Source of the DNA: Epiperipatus broadwayi
Taxonomy: Eukaryota; Onychophora; Udeonychophora; Euonychophora; Peripatidae
Assembly: GCA_028023455.1 (NCBI GenBank)
Contig: JAQFVV010006722.1
Span: 188,001 to 252,000 of the forward strand
Length of the DNA: 64,000 nucleotides
Direction: 5' to 3'
The notes under the pieces are model-generated. The model saw only the letters and a list, made by a program, of their open reading frames with translations. It made no database searches and was not told the origin of the DNA. The position numbers and the translations under genes are program-made. Below, piece after piece: positions 45,457 through 58,689 of this stretch. How positions within the stretch are numbered: the first letter of the stretch is position 1; each line of letters begins with the position of its first letter.

Positions 45457-47040
45457 GATTGCTGTTTTTGTAGAAAAAAATAAATTTATTATTACTACAT
45501 TTTAATAGATAAAGAACTTCTTAAAATGTATAATAGATCTTTAAATACTGATTTGCTAGAGTAAATTATATTGCTGAATGAAAAGCCATTTACAGATTGC
45601 AATCTATATTAGTTAAGCATTACAACTTGGTTAAAAGAACTTATTGCAGTTCATCAAAATTACATGCATATATATTTTTAAATGATTGATTTTTTTAAAA
45701 ATACTGGATTCTTTTTTTCGATAATTTAATTAAATGTAAAAAGTATAAAAGTTTATTACAATTTATAAACATAGCGCTATATAAATAAATGCATCATTTG
45801 ATGATTAAAGAAAAAGGTGAATAATGGACTCAGATCCTACTCATATATTGCACTGGTTGAGGAACATTGTATCATAACTTAGATCATCTTCAGACTTATT
45901 TTATTATTTTGCTAAAAATACCTAAATAGTATACCTATTTATTGACTAATATTGGATGGTATCTAGACTTTCTCAGAACAAAATAAAATATTTTTATATT
46001 TACATTTAAAAATATGTTTTAAGATATTATAAAACAGTAAAATCAATTTAAACGTTTGGTTTTTTAAAATCGAAATTAATATCAAATTGTAAATAGAAAA
46101 ACACAGTCAAAGAAAAAATTATGGGCAAGAAATAAAGAAAATATGCTAAATGATATTGAAAATATTTAAAATAATTAAATATCTTAAAGAATTAACTACA
46201 AAATAGCAGATTAAAAATTCTTAAAATTAAATAATCTTACATTTATTGATAACATCAGCATCACTGGAAAACCTAGAATATTAAAGAAAACTTTGAACTT
46301 TGTAATAATATTAAAAGGGTGTAATTTTTATTTCTGCTCCATTGATTGGTTACAAATACATAAGATAAAATGTAAACAAATATAACCATTTTTAGTTTAT
46401 TACTATTTAACTCAAATATGAGTTTATATGTCTGTATATAAAGTTGATTAACAAATATAGTTTGGAGTGATTAGGCACTAAGGTGCTATGATCAAGTAAA
46501 ACATTTGATCATCATCAATGGTAATAAGCATTGTCTCACCCCATTCTATTGTTATTCTTATATAAAAAATAAAAACAGAAAAAAAAGGAGTCTTCTTTCA
46601 GTCATTTGATATGACTATCAAAACAAAGCTATGCACTTTTAAATTTTATCATTTTTAGTGTTAGAATTAGATATAATAACCAAATGTTGGCACATGTTTA
46701 TAGTTCTTTGGGACCTAATGAATTTAATATATGTATTAAAAATTTAAATTTTAATGACATGATAATGATTATAAAAAAATCTTATATAGAGGTATAATAT
46801 AATAAAAGTGTTTACTATTGATTTAATGTGAAATATTAGAATTAATCAACGATTCATTATTTCTTTTTAATTTTCTGTTCAGATTTTTCCCAAAAAATAA
46901 ATTATTTAAAAAGCAGTATCAGATTGTTCAAATGAAAATACCTGATTGGTCAAAATGTATTTCAAAATTCATTGACATGGTTTTATTTTAATGTGTACAA
47001 TTTTTTGTTTAAAATATAAAAATAGTTCATTAATTATGCG
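45457..47040. other. AT-rich stretch, no supported gene
   Basis: No recognisable gene, RNA or repeat family was seen. Confidence 0.35.
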
Positions 47041-47043
47041 TAC

Positions 47044-47074
<31 letters not shown>

Positions 47075-47088
47075 CATAAATAATGTAC

Positions 47089-47119
<31 letters not shown>

Positions 47120-47125
47120 CATAAA
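47041..47125. repeat. Tandem duplication of (AT)n plus flank
   Basis: GTACATATATAT...TATAAAAATACATAAA occurs twice in tandem, with unit about 45-47 bp. The AT run and its flanks duplicated together. Confidence 0.85.
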
Positions 47126-48260
47126 AGATAAGCTTACAAATAAATGAAATCTTCATATTTATTTGCTAAATTATTTTTGTGCAAATGTTCATAACCATGA
47201 TGTGAACTTAATGAAACATATACTTAAGTTGTTTAAACCACATAATTTGAATTAGCAATTAGTTTTAATACAATTCATTTTTCCTATAATTTACAAATAG
47301 ATTTAATTGAATTCTACTAACTCAAACGTAGAAGAAAGTTAATTGGCAAGCATGTAAATTATATGTGCATTAAACGTATGAGTTTGCTCTCGAACACTAA
47401 CTTATTCCCAATTATATCAAGTTAAAATATATGTACTTTTTTGTGTATTTTTTTTTAAAATATTGTTTTATAAAAAATTCAATTTTGTTTTATATTATCT
47501 TTCATTATTTTTTAATTCAAATTGTATTTTACTAAAATACCAAAATATATGTTCTTTAACAATTATATTATGCAATTAAGTTCGATATCTTTCTATATGA
47601 GCACTCTTATTGTTTTAATATAACACTTCACTTTTTAGTTAAGACAACTTCCAGATAAGTGATTGAAGGTTACTACAAATAATTAAATGGCTTTATTGTT
47701 TAGAATTCATAAGAAATTTGAGTGCTAAAGGTAGCATAGCTGGGTGTGATCTGTACACCTTAAGCTCCAAAAGGCTGCTAATCTACCACTGCACTTAACC
47801 ATGTAAAATGAGGTGCCTATAATTTTATACTAATGAGGTTCAACATATATATAATAGTTCAAACATAACATAAAGGTACATATTTTAGCGCTTAAGGCTA
47901 ACAGTAATAACATTTGTATGCATATGCAAATATTTAAATGTGTATGAAAAATTAAAGACTACATGAAACTTACAAATTTAAAACCATTATTTCTGAAACT
48001 TCTGTTTTAGCAAAAAATGTCTGACTTTAAATTTTTTTAGGAAGATTAAGAATGATCCTGTCTGTATAATAGACAATAATGAATCCATAGGATCAAACTA
48101 GATTCACAGATTAAATGAATTTTAAAAATTTTTTACAAAAGATATAATAAATATATTTGAAGGAAAAAAAAACATAACTTTGTTTTTAAATATCATTTCT
48201 TTTTTAATTTTTTAAGTGAAAAGAATTCATATATATAATTGGAATATAGACATTGATTAC
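47126..48260. other. AT-rich stretch, no supported gene
   Basis: No recognisable feature was seen. Confidence 0.35.
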
Positions 48261-48261
48261 T

Positions 48262-48371
48262 AATTTATATATATATATATATATAATCAAAACTACCCCA
48301 TATATATATATATATATATATAATCAAAACTACCCCAAATCCAAAATTCAATATATATATATATATATATC
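48262..48371. repeat. Tandem duplication of (AT)n plus TAATCAAAACTACCCC
   Basis: (AT)n followed by ATAATCAAAACTACCCC appears twice in succession, then a third AT run. It is a local duplication anchored on the microsatellite. Confidence 0.85.
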
Positions 48372-49139
48372 ATAGACATATATTTAACTCATAAAATAAG
48401 GAGCTAGTTATGCATCTAAATAAAAGTGTACGATTTTGTGCTACATTCAGTCATTTTAACTTACATTCTTGCTTTGAAGTTTTAATCAAAGAATATATTG
48501 ATTCATTAAATTTGAAGTTTTTACATGACAATGTTAAAATAATATTATTTATTTATTTAGTTTTAAAATTTTGTCTATAAAATTTATTTTTATAAGCACA
48601 TCATTGTTAACCATTATGGCGGTTCTAATTTCAGAATTAGAAAAAAAAAAAAAAATGAATTTGCAATGACTGTACAAATCAATCGATGAAATGCAAATAC
48701 ATCCATATAAATTGTAAGTTAATCGGTTGATTTGTTTTTTAAATTCTTGCATTACTGTCTTTTAACTTTTTCTGAAACAAATGTTTTTGTAACTCGACTT
48801 TGTATTTTATTCTTAATCACATTTTCACAGCAGAAGCAATTAATACTCTACCATTTTATTATCTCTCTAAGATATAATTCACACAGTAAATGAGATCTGT
48901 TTCTCCCTCAAAGATTATGCATAGATTCACCAATAAGCTATGAATTGATAATGATGTTGGTGTACTTTTGTAATATTAAAGAATAATCTTAAATAAAAAA
49001 TTTGAGACCTTTTATGTTGCATTGATAGGAATTCATGTTCTACTTTTATATATTTAAAATGATCACAATTTCAAATTCATACATAAAAAATTTAGTTGAA
49101 ATGTTATATTGGGATTATATCATAAATTGTTGATATAGT
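48372..49139. other. AT-rich stretch, no supported gene
   Basis: No recognisable feature was seen. Confidence 0.35.
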
Positions 49140-49259
49140 AAGCATTATTAGCCTTAAAACAGGCAAAACTATCCATACAGTAGTGCCACTCAGTATCAAC
49201 CAGAGTAATCAATGGATGCTAGAATACTTGTGCACAAAATCCCTATCTAGTGCCTACTC

Positions 49260-49316
49260 ATCCATATGCCCAAACTAGTTTCTAGCTTGTGGCTTTCATC
49301 AGTGAGGAGCCTTAGA
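49260..49316 (-). ncRNA. Hammerhead-ribozyme-like motif, family A copy A6 left arm
   Basis: On the minus strand both catalytic boxes are intact (CTGATGA and GAAA). Stem II is AGC/GCT with loop CACAA. Stem III is ACTAGT (2 bp and 2-base loop, or a self-complementary 6-mer). The cleavage triplet is GTT. Stem I inner is TCCTCA against TGGGCA with one mismatch; the outer stem is partly lost through a deletion. The triplet GTT fits the NUH rule. Confidence 0.65.
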
Positions 49317-49409
49317 TCTGAGAGAACTGCATGTAGATCTTAGGATCTAAGAGCACTGCACCTAGATCTTAGATTTTAAGATCCTAAGATTTAGGTGCAG
49401 TACTCTCAG

Positions 49410-49468
49410 ATTCAAGACTCCTCACTGATAAAATCCACAAGCTAAAAATTAGTCTGGCGATATTAGGT
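49410..49468 (+). ncRNA. Decayed hammerhead-like motif, family A copy A6 right arm
   Basis: On the plus strand, TCCTCACTGATAA replaces the intact box and AAAAATTAGTC replaces GAAACTAGTC. Stem I (TCCTCA with TGGCGA) and the GTC triplet remain. It mirrors the left-arm motif. Confidence 0.5.
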
Positions 49469-49620
49469 GAGTAGGCACCTGGGGATTTTATGCACAAGAC
49501 TTCTGGCATCCATTAATTACTCTGGCTTGCACTGAGTGATACTATTGCATGGAGAGTTTTACCTGTTTTAATAACAGTTATGAGCAAGCATAAGAAATGA
49601 TGATCATGTGACATAATTAG

Positions 49621-50019
49621 CCTTATATGATTTACTATAGAGATAAAGTGGTTATCTTTGGGATTCAATATTTGTGGATTAAAGCTCCATTTCTGTAACA
49701 TCTGGTACATGAACTTCTTATAAACTTTCAAACAATAAACCATTTAATTATTTTATATATTGGATTCTGTGATGCATCACAATATTTATATTTTCAATTC
49801 TTCTTATCTTTTTTTCATTTCCTGATAAAATATCTGAGTTTTTGAACATTGATTATCTCTTGAAATGGCAAGAATTACTGAAAATCTAAATACAAAAAAT
49901 AATTAAGTTTTCATTTCTGTTTTTAATCTGGTCAAATTAAAAACCTCATGATCACATCTTAATACCTGCTTCAAAAAACTGCCTACAAACTTATTGCAAA
50001 TGATTACTATCATAAAAAT
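49621..50019. other. AT-rich stretch, no supported gene
   Basis: No recognisable feature was seen. It borders the LINE relic to the right. Confidence 0.3.
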
Positions 50020-50600
50020 AAAAAAAAGTGTTGGAGTCATTGCTGATCCTTGTTAAACACCAGTTTTAATTCCAAACATTTTAGATTTCTTTACAAGCAA
50101 TATAATACTTTGTCTCATTCCAACTTTTAGAAGCTATACAATATGAAATAATTTCAATAGAAAATCATCTAATTTCAAACATGGAGCACAAAACATTCTT
50201 GATTATCTAAGCAACATATAAATTGAAATATTTTTTACTATGCTTTTTTAACAATTTACCTGTCAATAACCACCACAAGTGTAATACATTTTAATTTTCT
50301 AAAACCACATGGAGCTTTTGATAATTATTGGTCAATGACTGAAAGTAATATCTTCAATAAAATTCTCGAACTATTTTTACTGTAGTCAATAACAATAATA
50401 TGCCAGCTTAATTACTGAATTATTAATGTATTCCCAGTATTTTTATAAGCTGGAACAATAGAAGCATTCTAGATGGTGACAATTATATTTTCAAACTTCT
50501 TCAAGTATCTCATCATATCCTGCAGCATTTTTATTTTTAAGGTTGTAAAATGCTTTAACACTTCATTAATCTGAATATTTTTGATTAATTTAAAATGATG
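50020..50600 (-). pseudogene. LINE reverse transcriptase relic
   Basis: The minus strand reads APCGFRKLKCITLVVVIDR near 50325-50270, the (Q)CGFRxxxST motif of non-LTR RT. Near 50085-50010 it reads MFGIKTGV-stop-QGSAMTPTLFLFL, the TGVRQGxxxxPTLF motif with one stop codon. Between them frames shift and stops occur. The YADD motif was not found. The motifs fit the RTE/Jockey-like RT pattern better than PLE, but the clade is not determined. Confidence 0.65.
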
Positions 50601-51935
50601 AGGTAGATTGTATATATCATTGAAAATTATTATCTGAATTTTTATGTCACAAATATTCTACGATTATGCCAGTAATGTACAATTGTTACTATTTTGCTTT
50701 GGTTTGCCATCATTTTATATATTTTTATAAATATATAATTTTAATATGTCACATGATTAATTTAAGTGAAGAAGCCTGCCTAAATATTAACTACATATAT
50801 TATTAATGCTTACAATATTTAAAAAAAACACTTTCTATTTATATAACCTGAACACTTTGAAATAGAAAAATTATTAACTGTCACAATATTTGAAGTATTA
50901 ATCAAGAGGAATTTCACTATATATATATAGAACCTGATGAAGATTCCAGAGAGAGAAAAATTAAAGACGATAAATGAATATTACACAGAATTAAAAATGA
51001 AGCCATCAAAAAGCAAATGAATATTTACAGAACAATTAGATAATATTAGAAAAAAAAATAGAAATAAAAATAAGATGTCAATCAACTATTATTGAAATTG
51101 TATTAAAAAGAAATAAAAAGATAGGAATTTAAGAAAGTTGTAAGAAAGGCAATTAATTAAATAAGAGAGATGAAGGAATTTAGGCATAATAAAATAAATG
51201 ATTTAGTGAAATATATTAATTAAAAGTAAATAAATAGTGACTAAGTGATTAATGTTTTAAACCCAGGTTCTCTCCAACAATTCGAAGTGAAAATAAAATA
51301 CATCATTTTTGAATAATTATTTTGAAAAAATTGCATTTATAGAATTTATTATTAATATCAAAATAAGATATTTTCACCCCAATACTATTTTATTTTCAAA
51401 ATATTCTGATAATTTTGACTAACTATCAGACTTCATCAGCGAAACTAAAAAAAAAAAAAAATCAATAAATTGTGTTGTATTATTGTTTTAAATTTTATAT
51501 AGAAATGTTTTAATCTTAAAACTATATTATAATACATATTATGGAGGAAATGATATAATGATGTAATTAAGCATGTAAATACAATATATAACAATATAAA
51601 TTTAAAAAAATAAGATTGTGAAGTTTATGTACATAAATTAAAAATGATGTAACATAATGTAAAACTTAAGATATTTTTTAAATAAAATAATATTAGGAAA
51701 GAAATTGTGATAGGGAAATAATTAATTTTCTTAGTGAATATAAATAATAATATGCCCTTTTATGATCATTAAAACTCAGGTAACAAACTTAAATTCTATT
51801 TGTTACAAATTAGAATTTAATCCATTTACAAAATAGAATATATTTATTGCATTAGATTCTTATATATACATGTATTAATAAACTTTCTCTATTTAAAATA
51901 CAAGCAAAGCAGATTCCTTGTTTATATATAGGCAT
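50601..51935. other. AT-rich stretch, no supported gene
   Basis: No gene was seen. A short segment at 51422-51445 contains CATCAGCGAAAC followed by an A-run and reads GTTTCGCTGATGA on the other strand. I could not build a hammerhead fold on it. Confidence 0.35.
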
Positions 51936-52733
<798 letters not shown>

Positions 52734-53970
52734 GCATATATAAAATAATGCAATAGCATTTATTATATCCATGAATAATGAAAAAAAATAGAAGCAAAAT
52801 TTTATAATGAAAACTCATTTAAAAAATACTATAATTTAAAATGTGAAAAATTTTAAATATGCAAATAAAACAAATTTTACAAATTAAATTTAGCTTATAA
52901 AATTATAAATTATCACATAAAAAGAATTATTTTACTTCTAAGAGTATAGTTTGCTTAACATATTTTTTTAAATAAACATATAGTATATTCTATACAACTT
53001 ATGAAGCTTATGATCATGACAAGAAAAAGAATGTTGGAATCCTAAACATGAATAATATATATTTCTACCTTATGAGTATTTTAATTACAATCATTAAGTT
53101 ACTCAATTAAAACCTAATAAGATTATTCATTCACATGGCCTGAGGTTTAAATTCTGGAAGACAAAAAAGTAATTTCCAAGAATCTTAGTATTTTTCCAGA
53201 TAACTCACTATACCCAATTCAGTTATCTATCTTGTACTTTTTGGAAGAATGGATTACCAAGTAATTCTATGTTGGATAGGTGGTGTCAGTGCTTTTGTGG
53301 TATATATATAATATACCTCAGATTTAATTTCTGGTGACAAATGGATCACAAAATTGATTAACCTTAAACTCATGTTTTATATTTACTTAATGTCTAAATA
53401 AATTCTGAATGGCAATCTTCATTTTGAACTCTCACTCTTGTGATTAGTAGATAATTGCTTCTATCCACAGAAAATTAACAATCACAAAAATAACAAATAT
53501 ATAAATCTTATCATTTATGAAATTTGTATAAATAACATTTTGCATTCATATATGGAGATAGTTTGTGATTGCTGTCTTCTATACAATTTAAATGTTTGTC
53601 GTTTATATAACTATGATCAGCTAATCATTGTTGTTGATATACATAAATACTTTCAAAAAAATTGAAAAAACAATAAAGATATTCAAAAAGTTTGAACTAT
53701 ACTTTTATGCATATGAAAATCCTTTTGGTATAATTACTAGTGCTTTTATCAAGCCATAACTAAGAATTCAAATTTAGAAAATGTTTAGATAATCCAAAAA
53801 TGCCATGTAAGGTAGTTTTTTATATGGTTCAATCCATCACCAATCCAGTCAGTAAGTGAGTGTTTTGCTAAAGAATAAAACATGGAAAAAAACTGTAAAG
53901 TCTCACAAACCAGTAGATGACCACTTCTGGTGAATTATAATATTTTATGGAAAACTACTGAATAGACTGT
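52734..53970. other. AT-rich stretch, no supported gene
   Basis: There is no gene. Around 53130-53165 a tRNA B-box-like stretch (GAGGTTTAAATTCTGG) suggests an old SINE or family B fragment. Confidence 0.35.
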
Positions 53971-53977
53971 TTTACAT

Positions 53978-53984
53978 AGAATCT

Positions 53985-54023
<39 letters not shown>

Positions 54024-54060
54024 TTCTATGTAAATATATATATATATATATATCTATATA
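53978..54060. repeat. (AT)n inside a palindrome
   Basis: ACATAGAATCTCT, then about 30 bp of AT, then AGAGATTCTATGT: a hairpin-forming palindrome around an AT array, followed by a second AT array. Confidence 0.85.
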
Positions 54061-54489
54061 TTTGCATAATGCTAATATATAATTAAATATACAAATATCA
54101 AGATAGATAAATTTTTAACAGTGCTACCTGGATTACACTATGCCAAATCATGCAGATAGATGAAAAATGAAAAACAATTTTTATTTGTTGCTAAAACTAC
54201 GTAACCCATAAAAACTATAACCAATATGTACCATCAATATAAATTTTCAAATGCCCTAATTTTATTTTTAAATTGAACAAGTGTCCATCTTAGTACTTAT
54301 CTAGGTATGTCTCTATATTGCAAAAATCAAATTAGTTTGAATTTAGCTTGCATAGTATAAGTTTTATGCTCCCATTTTTGGGTGGAGTGGGATGTCATAA
54401 TGTTTATAGTCTAAATGATAGTAAACTTTTTTTCTTCTTTGCAAATTATCAATATTTTTTTCTGTTTAGAAAAATATTATAATACTTAT

Positions 54490-54965
54490 TAAAAGCAATT
54501 TAAATCCAGACTTTCAAGATTCTTACAGTTATCCATTCCATCTTATACAAACCATATACATGACCACATAATGTGAAAAAGATAAATGATCTCCAATATA
54601 TGTATTTTGTGCTGAACCAGCACTCATCAGATGGTTCAGATTATGATCTCTCACATATAGATAATCAATGTTCAGTCTTCTCCACCCTCCAATTCTTCAA
54701 CTACCCATATTATTGAAAATCTGATGATGGAATACTCAAAGCCCTTATTGATGCCAATATTATTGTCATACTTATGTTGACCTTAAATCATGCTGACTCT
54801 CATGTATAGGATTTTAATATGTCCATTTTAAATATAGAGAAAAAGGATAGGTGAAATACAGGCCAAATATGTAATATGTCAATACATGTGTATTGGTTGT
54901 GTAAGATGTAGTAGATAGCTGTAGTGTAGTAAGCTTAAAAGACTGAGTTTAAATCCTTTCTAAAT
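54490..54965. mobile_element. Family B composite palindrome, copy B5
   Basis: The left arm (54490-54720) is a minus family B copy with a hammerhead-like motif. The right arm (about 54880-54965: CATGTGTATTGG, then GAGTTTAAATCC) is a plus fragment lacking the ribozyme. The centre (54733-54825: AAGCCCTTATTGATGCC ... TATGTTGACC ... TCATGTATAGG) matches the centre of the 34-kb element but in the opposite orientation. The element is thus the same kind of unit with an inverted loop. Confidence 0.7.
54588..54640 (-). ncRNA. Hammerhead-ribozyme-like motif, family B copy B5
   Basis: On the minus strand the CTGATGA box is intact and stem II is perfect (GTGCTG/CAGCAC, 6 bp, loop GTT). Stem III is ATA/TAT with a 2-base loop. 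The GAAA box reads AAAA, and the stem I pairing next to the core has one mismatch (CCAT against TTGG). GATC closes the downstream side. Confidence 0.6.
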
Positions 54966-56099
54966 TACATACATGATATACTTGTATTTACATATTATAA
55001 TACTTATAATGCTTACAATAATAAAAAGCAAATTTATTTTATTATAATAACTGATTTAAGAGAGCAATCAACTGATTTCAATTAAAAGCTATTCTAAACA
55101 AAAGTAATTTTATTTTTTCATTTGTGAAATTTTATAACTATATTTTTTAAAATCTTTTTATACAAATATTTTAATATTTATAGTGCTTATAATTAAAACA
55201 AATCAAATTTGAAATCATAGTTACATAAAAATAAATATTTTTCTTAGGAATGGTGTGAGGTATCACTTGTAGCATTTACTTTACAAAACAGTTTAGAACC
55301 CATGAAAGTGAGACTGAAAACACCAAGGTGTTAATATTACTTCAGCACTTAAAGGTCAACTTTTAATTTTATTTTGCAAGAGAAGACTAATTATTAATCA
55401 TTTTACAAACCTTGACGATGATCTACATAAGAGTCTAAAAGCATTATATTATGCTGAATATAAATATACAAATAACATACCACTTAACATTTTAAATTTT
55501 CATTAGTACTACTTAAGTTACAAATTACATGGACCAAAAATAAAAGCTAATATTCTTAAGATTTTAAAAAATTCAGACTATCTAAAATTATAGCAAAATG
55601 AAATTTTATCTCCATTATTTCATCTCATACTGACAAAATGCAAATATAAGGTATCTTACATATACACACACAAACAGTGCCTCCACACTTCATGCAGTGA
55701 CATATCAAAATCAACATGTGTCACATAGCAACATAGAATTAAATATTCATTATAAAAAATTTAAGGTTATATATCTGGATCATGTAGTGTAACATATAAT
55801 ATGCCAATGTGTTTTGTACTTTCAAAAATCATCTTCAATGCCTTTTCTGCTATCATAAAATTTTGTAAATCACTTGAAATATTTTTTATAACTTATGGCT
55901 TTATTGCTATTCACAGTTTGAATCATTTTGATTTGCTTAATTCAAAGCAAAATTTAACACTGGTGCATTATTCCATTGTGTATTATGCATTTTATATCAT
56001 AATTCATGATCCAGACATGCTAGCACATTATGGCAAATACACTATATTGCTACATAACACATGCAATGATTTATAGATGGTATAGCAGAAAACTTGAGA
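54966..56099. other. AT-rich stretch, no supported gene
   Basis: A 91-codon frame at 55801-56076 has no recognisable motif. Nothing else was identified. Confidence 0.35.
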
Positions 56100-56345
56100 G
56101 AGAACTAGTTACCAGACATCTTGTCTATATTTGTCCTTCACTCCATCTCAAGCAGCTCATACACATGACACATACATGAAAAAAGATAAATGATCCCCAA
56201 TATACATATTTCATGCAGATCTTAATTTCCCACACATATATATAATCAATGTTCTGCTTACATTAAGATAGCAATTCCATCCTTACACTTTACTGATAGG
56301 CTTCAATATTCTCATTTTCCACATATTCAATCATCCATTTCATTG
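56100..56345 (-). repeat. Family B repeat, copy B6 (motif truncated)
   Basis: The minus-oriented copy has GATCCCCAATATACATATTTCATG at 56192-56215 split as GATCCCC, then AATATACATATTTCATG, after which the stem II, CTGATGA box and stem I 5' side are deleted. Flanks match family B (AAAAAAGATAAATGATC and TATAATCAATGTTC, ACATTAAGATAGC). Confidence 0.6.
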
Positions 56346-56399
56346 AAAAACTAGCAAATACATGCAAATTGTATATATATTGTTAATTGTCTAAATGTT

Positions 56400-56482
56400 G
56401 ACTCGTTTTTAATGATATATATATATATAATATATAATATATATATGTTGACTCGTTTTTAATGATATATATATATATAATA
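56400..56482. repeat. Tandem duplication of GTTGACTCGTTTTTAATG plus (AT)n
   Basis: The unit ATGTTGACTCGTTTTTAATG followed by an AT run occurs twice in direct order. It is another microsatellite-anchored duplication. Confidence 0.85.
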
Positions 56483-58192
56483 TCAAGTTTTTGCAAACTA
56501 AGATATATAATTATTGATTTGTTAATTCTTTATATAAGTTTGTATGTGAACTTATTAATTTTATAATTACATATAAATTAAAGATAAACCATATGACTGG
56601 ATTATGTTACAATAATATTTTTTTGTTTTTTTAAAGTCGACACTTAGCTAACCAATACATATTAATCTGGGACTTTGATCAACAAATACTGTATAACTAA
56701 TTGAGTTGGATATAGGTTAGTTATCTGAAGCACAAACAACTGTTTATGAGATAAATTTAGAAAATTTGATTCCAGATCTAATAAATGACAAAACCCATAT
56801 TTAACAAAAGCACTAGTTGAGATAATAATAAGTCAAAATACATTTGAAAATGTGGGTAATCATAATTATTTATCCAAGCATCCTAAATAGAATAAAACAT
56901 TTCTCATTTTACTTACTTTGGCTAATGATAGTAAAAACATTTATTCTGTTTTTAAATGAAACAAAATTATAAATCACACAGAATTATAAAAAGGTGTATA
57001 TTAGGAATAACAAAAAGTAAAAAAAAAGAAAAGAAATATTATTAACTGACATTAGTGATATATTAAAACGCTTTAAATACATAATAAAGAAGATTGATGA
57101 TATATGAAAACGAAAATCTGAATAATTATTATATCAAGATAATTTTTGATTGGATATAAAAGAAATGTCTTAGAAAAGTGTGAGATCAAGTTAAAATCTT
57201 TTGGATTCTTATAGAAAAGTATTAAATATTTGTAGAGATTCCTTTGCTTTCCAATATGCTATTAAAAGCTGATAATACTGTGAATTAGCAAATTTTCTTC
57301 TATGCATTCATAATTAACGCTGACTTCTAGATCAAGCCACATTATTTTCCCATTTGAATCCCAAGATTTTATTGATCAAAGGAAGTCTGGAGATTGGATT
57401 TAAATATATCATCTGGTATTACGATTACTCAAAAAAGTAGTAACTAAAACACAATTTTATTACAAGTTTATATATTGAATGTAGACAAATAATTTTACTT
57501 ACAAAAAATTTATTAATGTGAAATAGGAAGCAACTTATCACCCCCTACTCATTTGCCATTGTCACCTGCATGCAGTCTATTTTGCTTTTGCTGAAGAGAC
57601 TATGGTAAAAAGTGACTTCTGAAATAAAAAGTCTATCTTCTATGTCAATGGCCTACAAGTAGAGCAGTTGGGGTAATAGAAAATTATGATGTTCTGCAAT
57701 GGCATAAGGACATAAAAAGCATTAAAAACCACTAGGATATCTCGATTTTTAGCCATAATAAGTTTTTGGGTTATACTGACAAGATACTGCTTTAAAATCT
57801 TATGCCTAACATAGAACTGTGTAACAATTTATATAGAGAATTATATAGCATTTGAACAGTATCGAGATAGATATTGTATCTTTAGTGTGATAAAAGTTTC
57901 AAGTTTGCTGAAATATGCTATTGAAATATATCAATATTTTGTGATAGCAATAACAACTTATCTGGGCTCAAAAATATTTCAATAAAGTCATGAGGAAATC
58001 CATATTCTGGAAAGCAATATTTGATTTGTGGCTATATAAATTGGCCCATTATTACTTTAAAAGATGACAATTTTGTATGAAAAGTTTTCACCATAAAAAG
58101 GTTTGATTTTCTATTGTGATTAAATAGTATGTATTGTAATGATTTTATGCAGAATAGTGTCATGAATTGCATAATAATATAAAGTGGTTATA
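56483..58192. other. AT-rich stretch, no supported gene
   Basis: No recognisable gene, RNA or repeat family was seen. Confidence 0.35.
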
Positions 58193-58381
58193 CATAGCAC
58201 AACAGCTTTATCAGATATTTTAAGGTGGTTTAGTTTCATGGCTTCTATCAGGAACTGAGGAGAAATATACATGATACATAGCACAACAGCTTTATCAGAT
58301 ATTTTAAGGTGGTTTAGTTTCATGGCTTCTTTTTATGATTGCCAAACTCTATCAGGAACTGAGGAGAAATATACATGATAA
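58193..58381 (+). repeat. Imperfect tandem duplication (units about 85 and 103 bp)
   Basis: CATAGCACAACAGC, TTTATCAGATATTTTAAGG, TTTAGTTTCATGGCTTCT, TATCAGGAACTGAGG and AGAAATATACATGATA occur twice. The second unit has an extra 18-19 bp after GGCTTCT. The near identity points to a recent duplication. Confidence 0.85.
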
Positions 58382-58689
58382 TGATGTGTTTTCTGATTAT
58401 CTATTGGGAATACCACTATATATTTCTCAGTTTTTTATAATTAAAACAGTACTACCATTGTTCAGTTGGCAAAGCTCACAATATATTGTTTTATTATGCA
58501 TTGAAGTATTTGAATTGCATTGATATTTTTGTATTTAAGTTAGAATCCCTACCAATTCTTTCACTAAACATTATTTTTCCAACCTTGTTGGCCTATTTAT
58601 TCTCCGTTCTCTCTTATTTATCAAATTCACCACTTCCTTTATTTTGCTGTAATATCTTATATAAATATAATTTATCCCTTCTATTTTGA

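Larger units (their letters stand above)
49140..49620. mobile_element. Family A foldback element, copy A6 (both arms with ribozyme motif)
   Basis: This is a long palindrome centred near 49378. The left arm (minus copy, about 49150-49375) and right arm (plus copy, about 49382-49610) share AAAACTCTCCAT-like ends, GAGTAAT, the hammerhead region, TCTGAGAG and GCACTGCACC. The inner turn is ATCTTAGATTTTAAGATCCTAAGAT. Each arm holds a hammerhead-like motif in opposite orientation. The arms differ at many sites, so the palindrome is not a recent assembly artefact. Confidence 0.8.

Noticed and set aside
50935-50975. CCTGATGAAGATTCC as a hammerhead box
   Set aside because: The following bases do not form stem II, and no GAAA or stem I partner is found at the right distance.
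51420-51450. Another hammerhead: GCTGATGAAGTC on the minus strand
   Set aside because: No stem II pairing and no downstream GAAA with stem III and NUH triplet in register. It does not resemble families A or B either.
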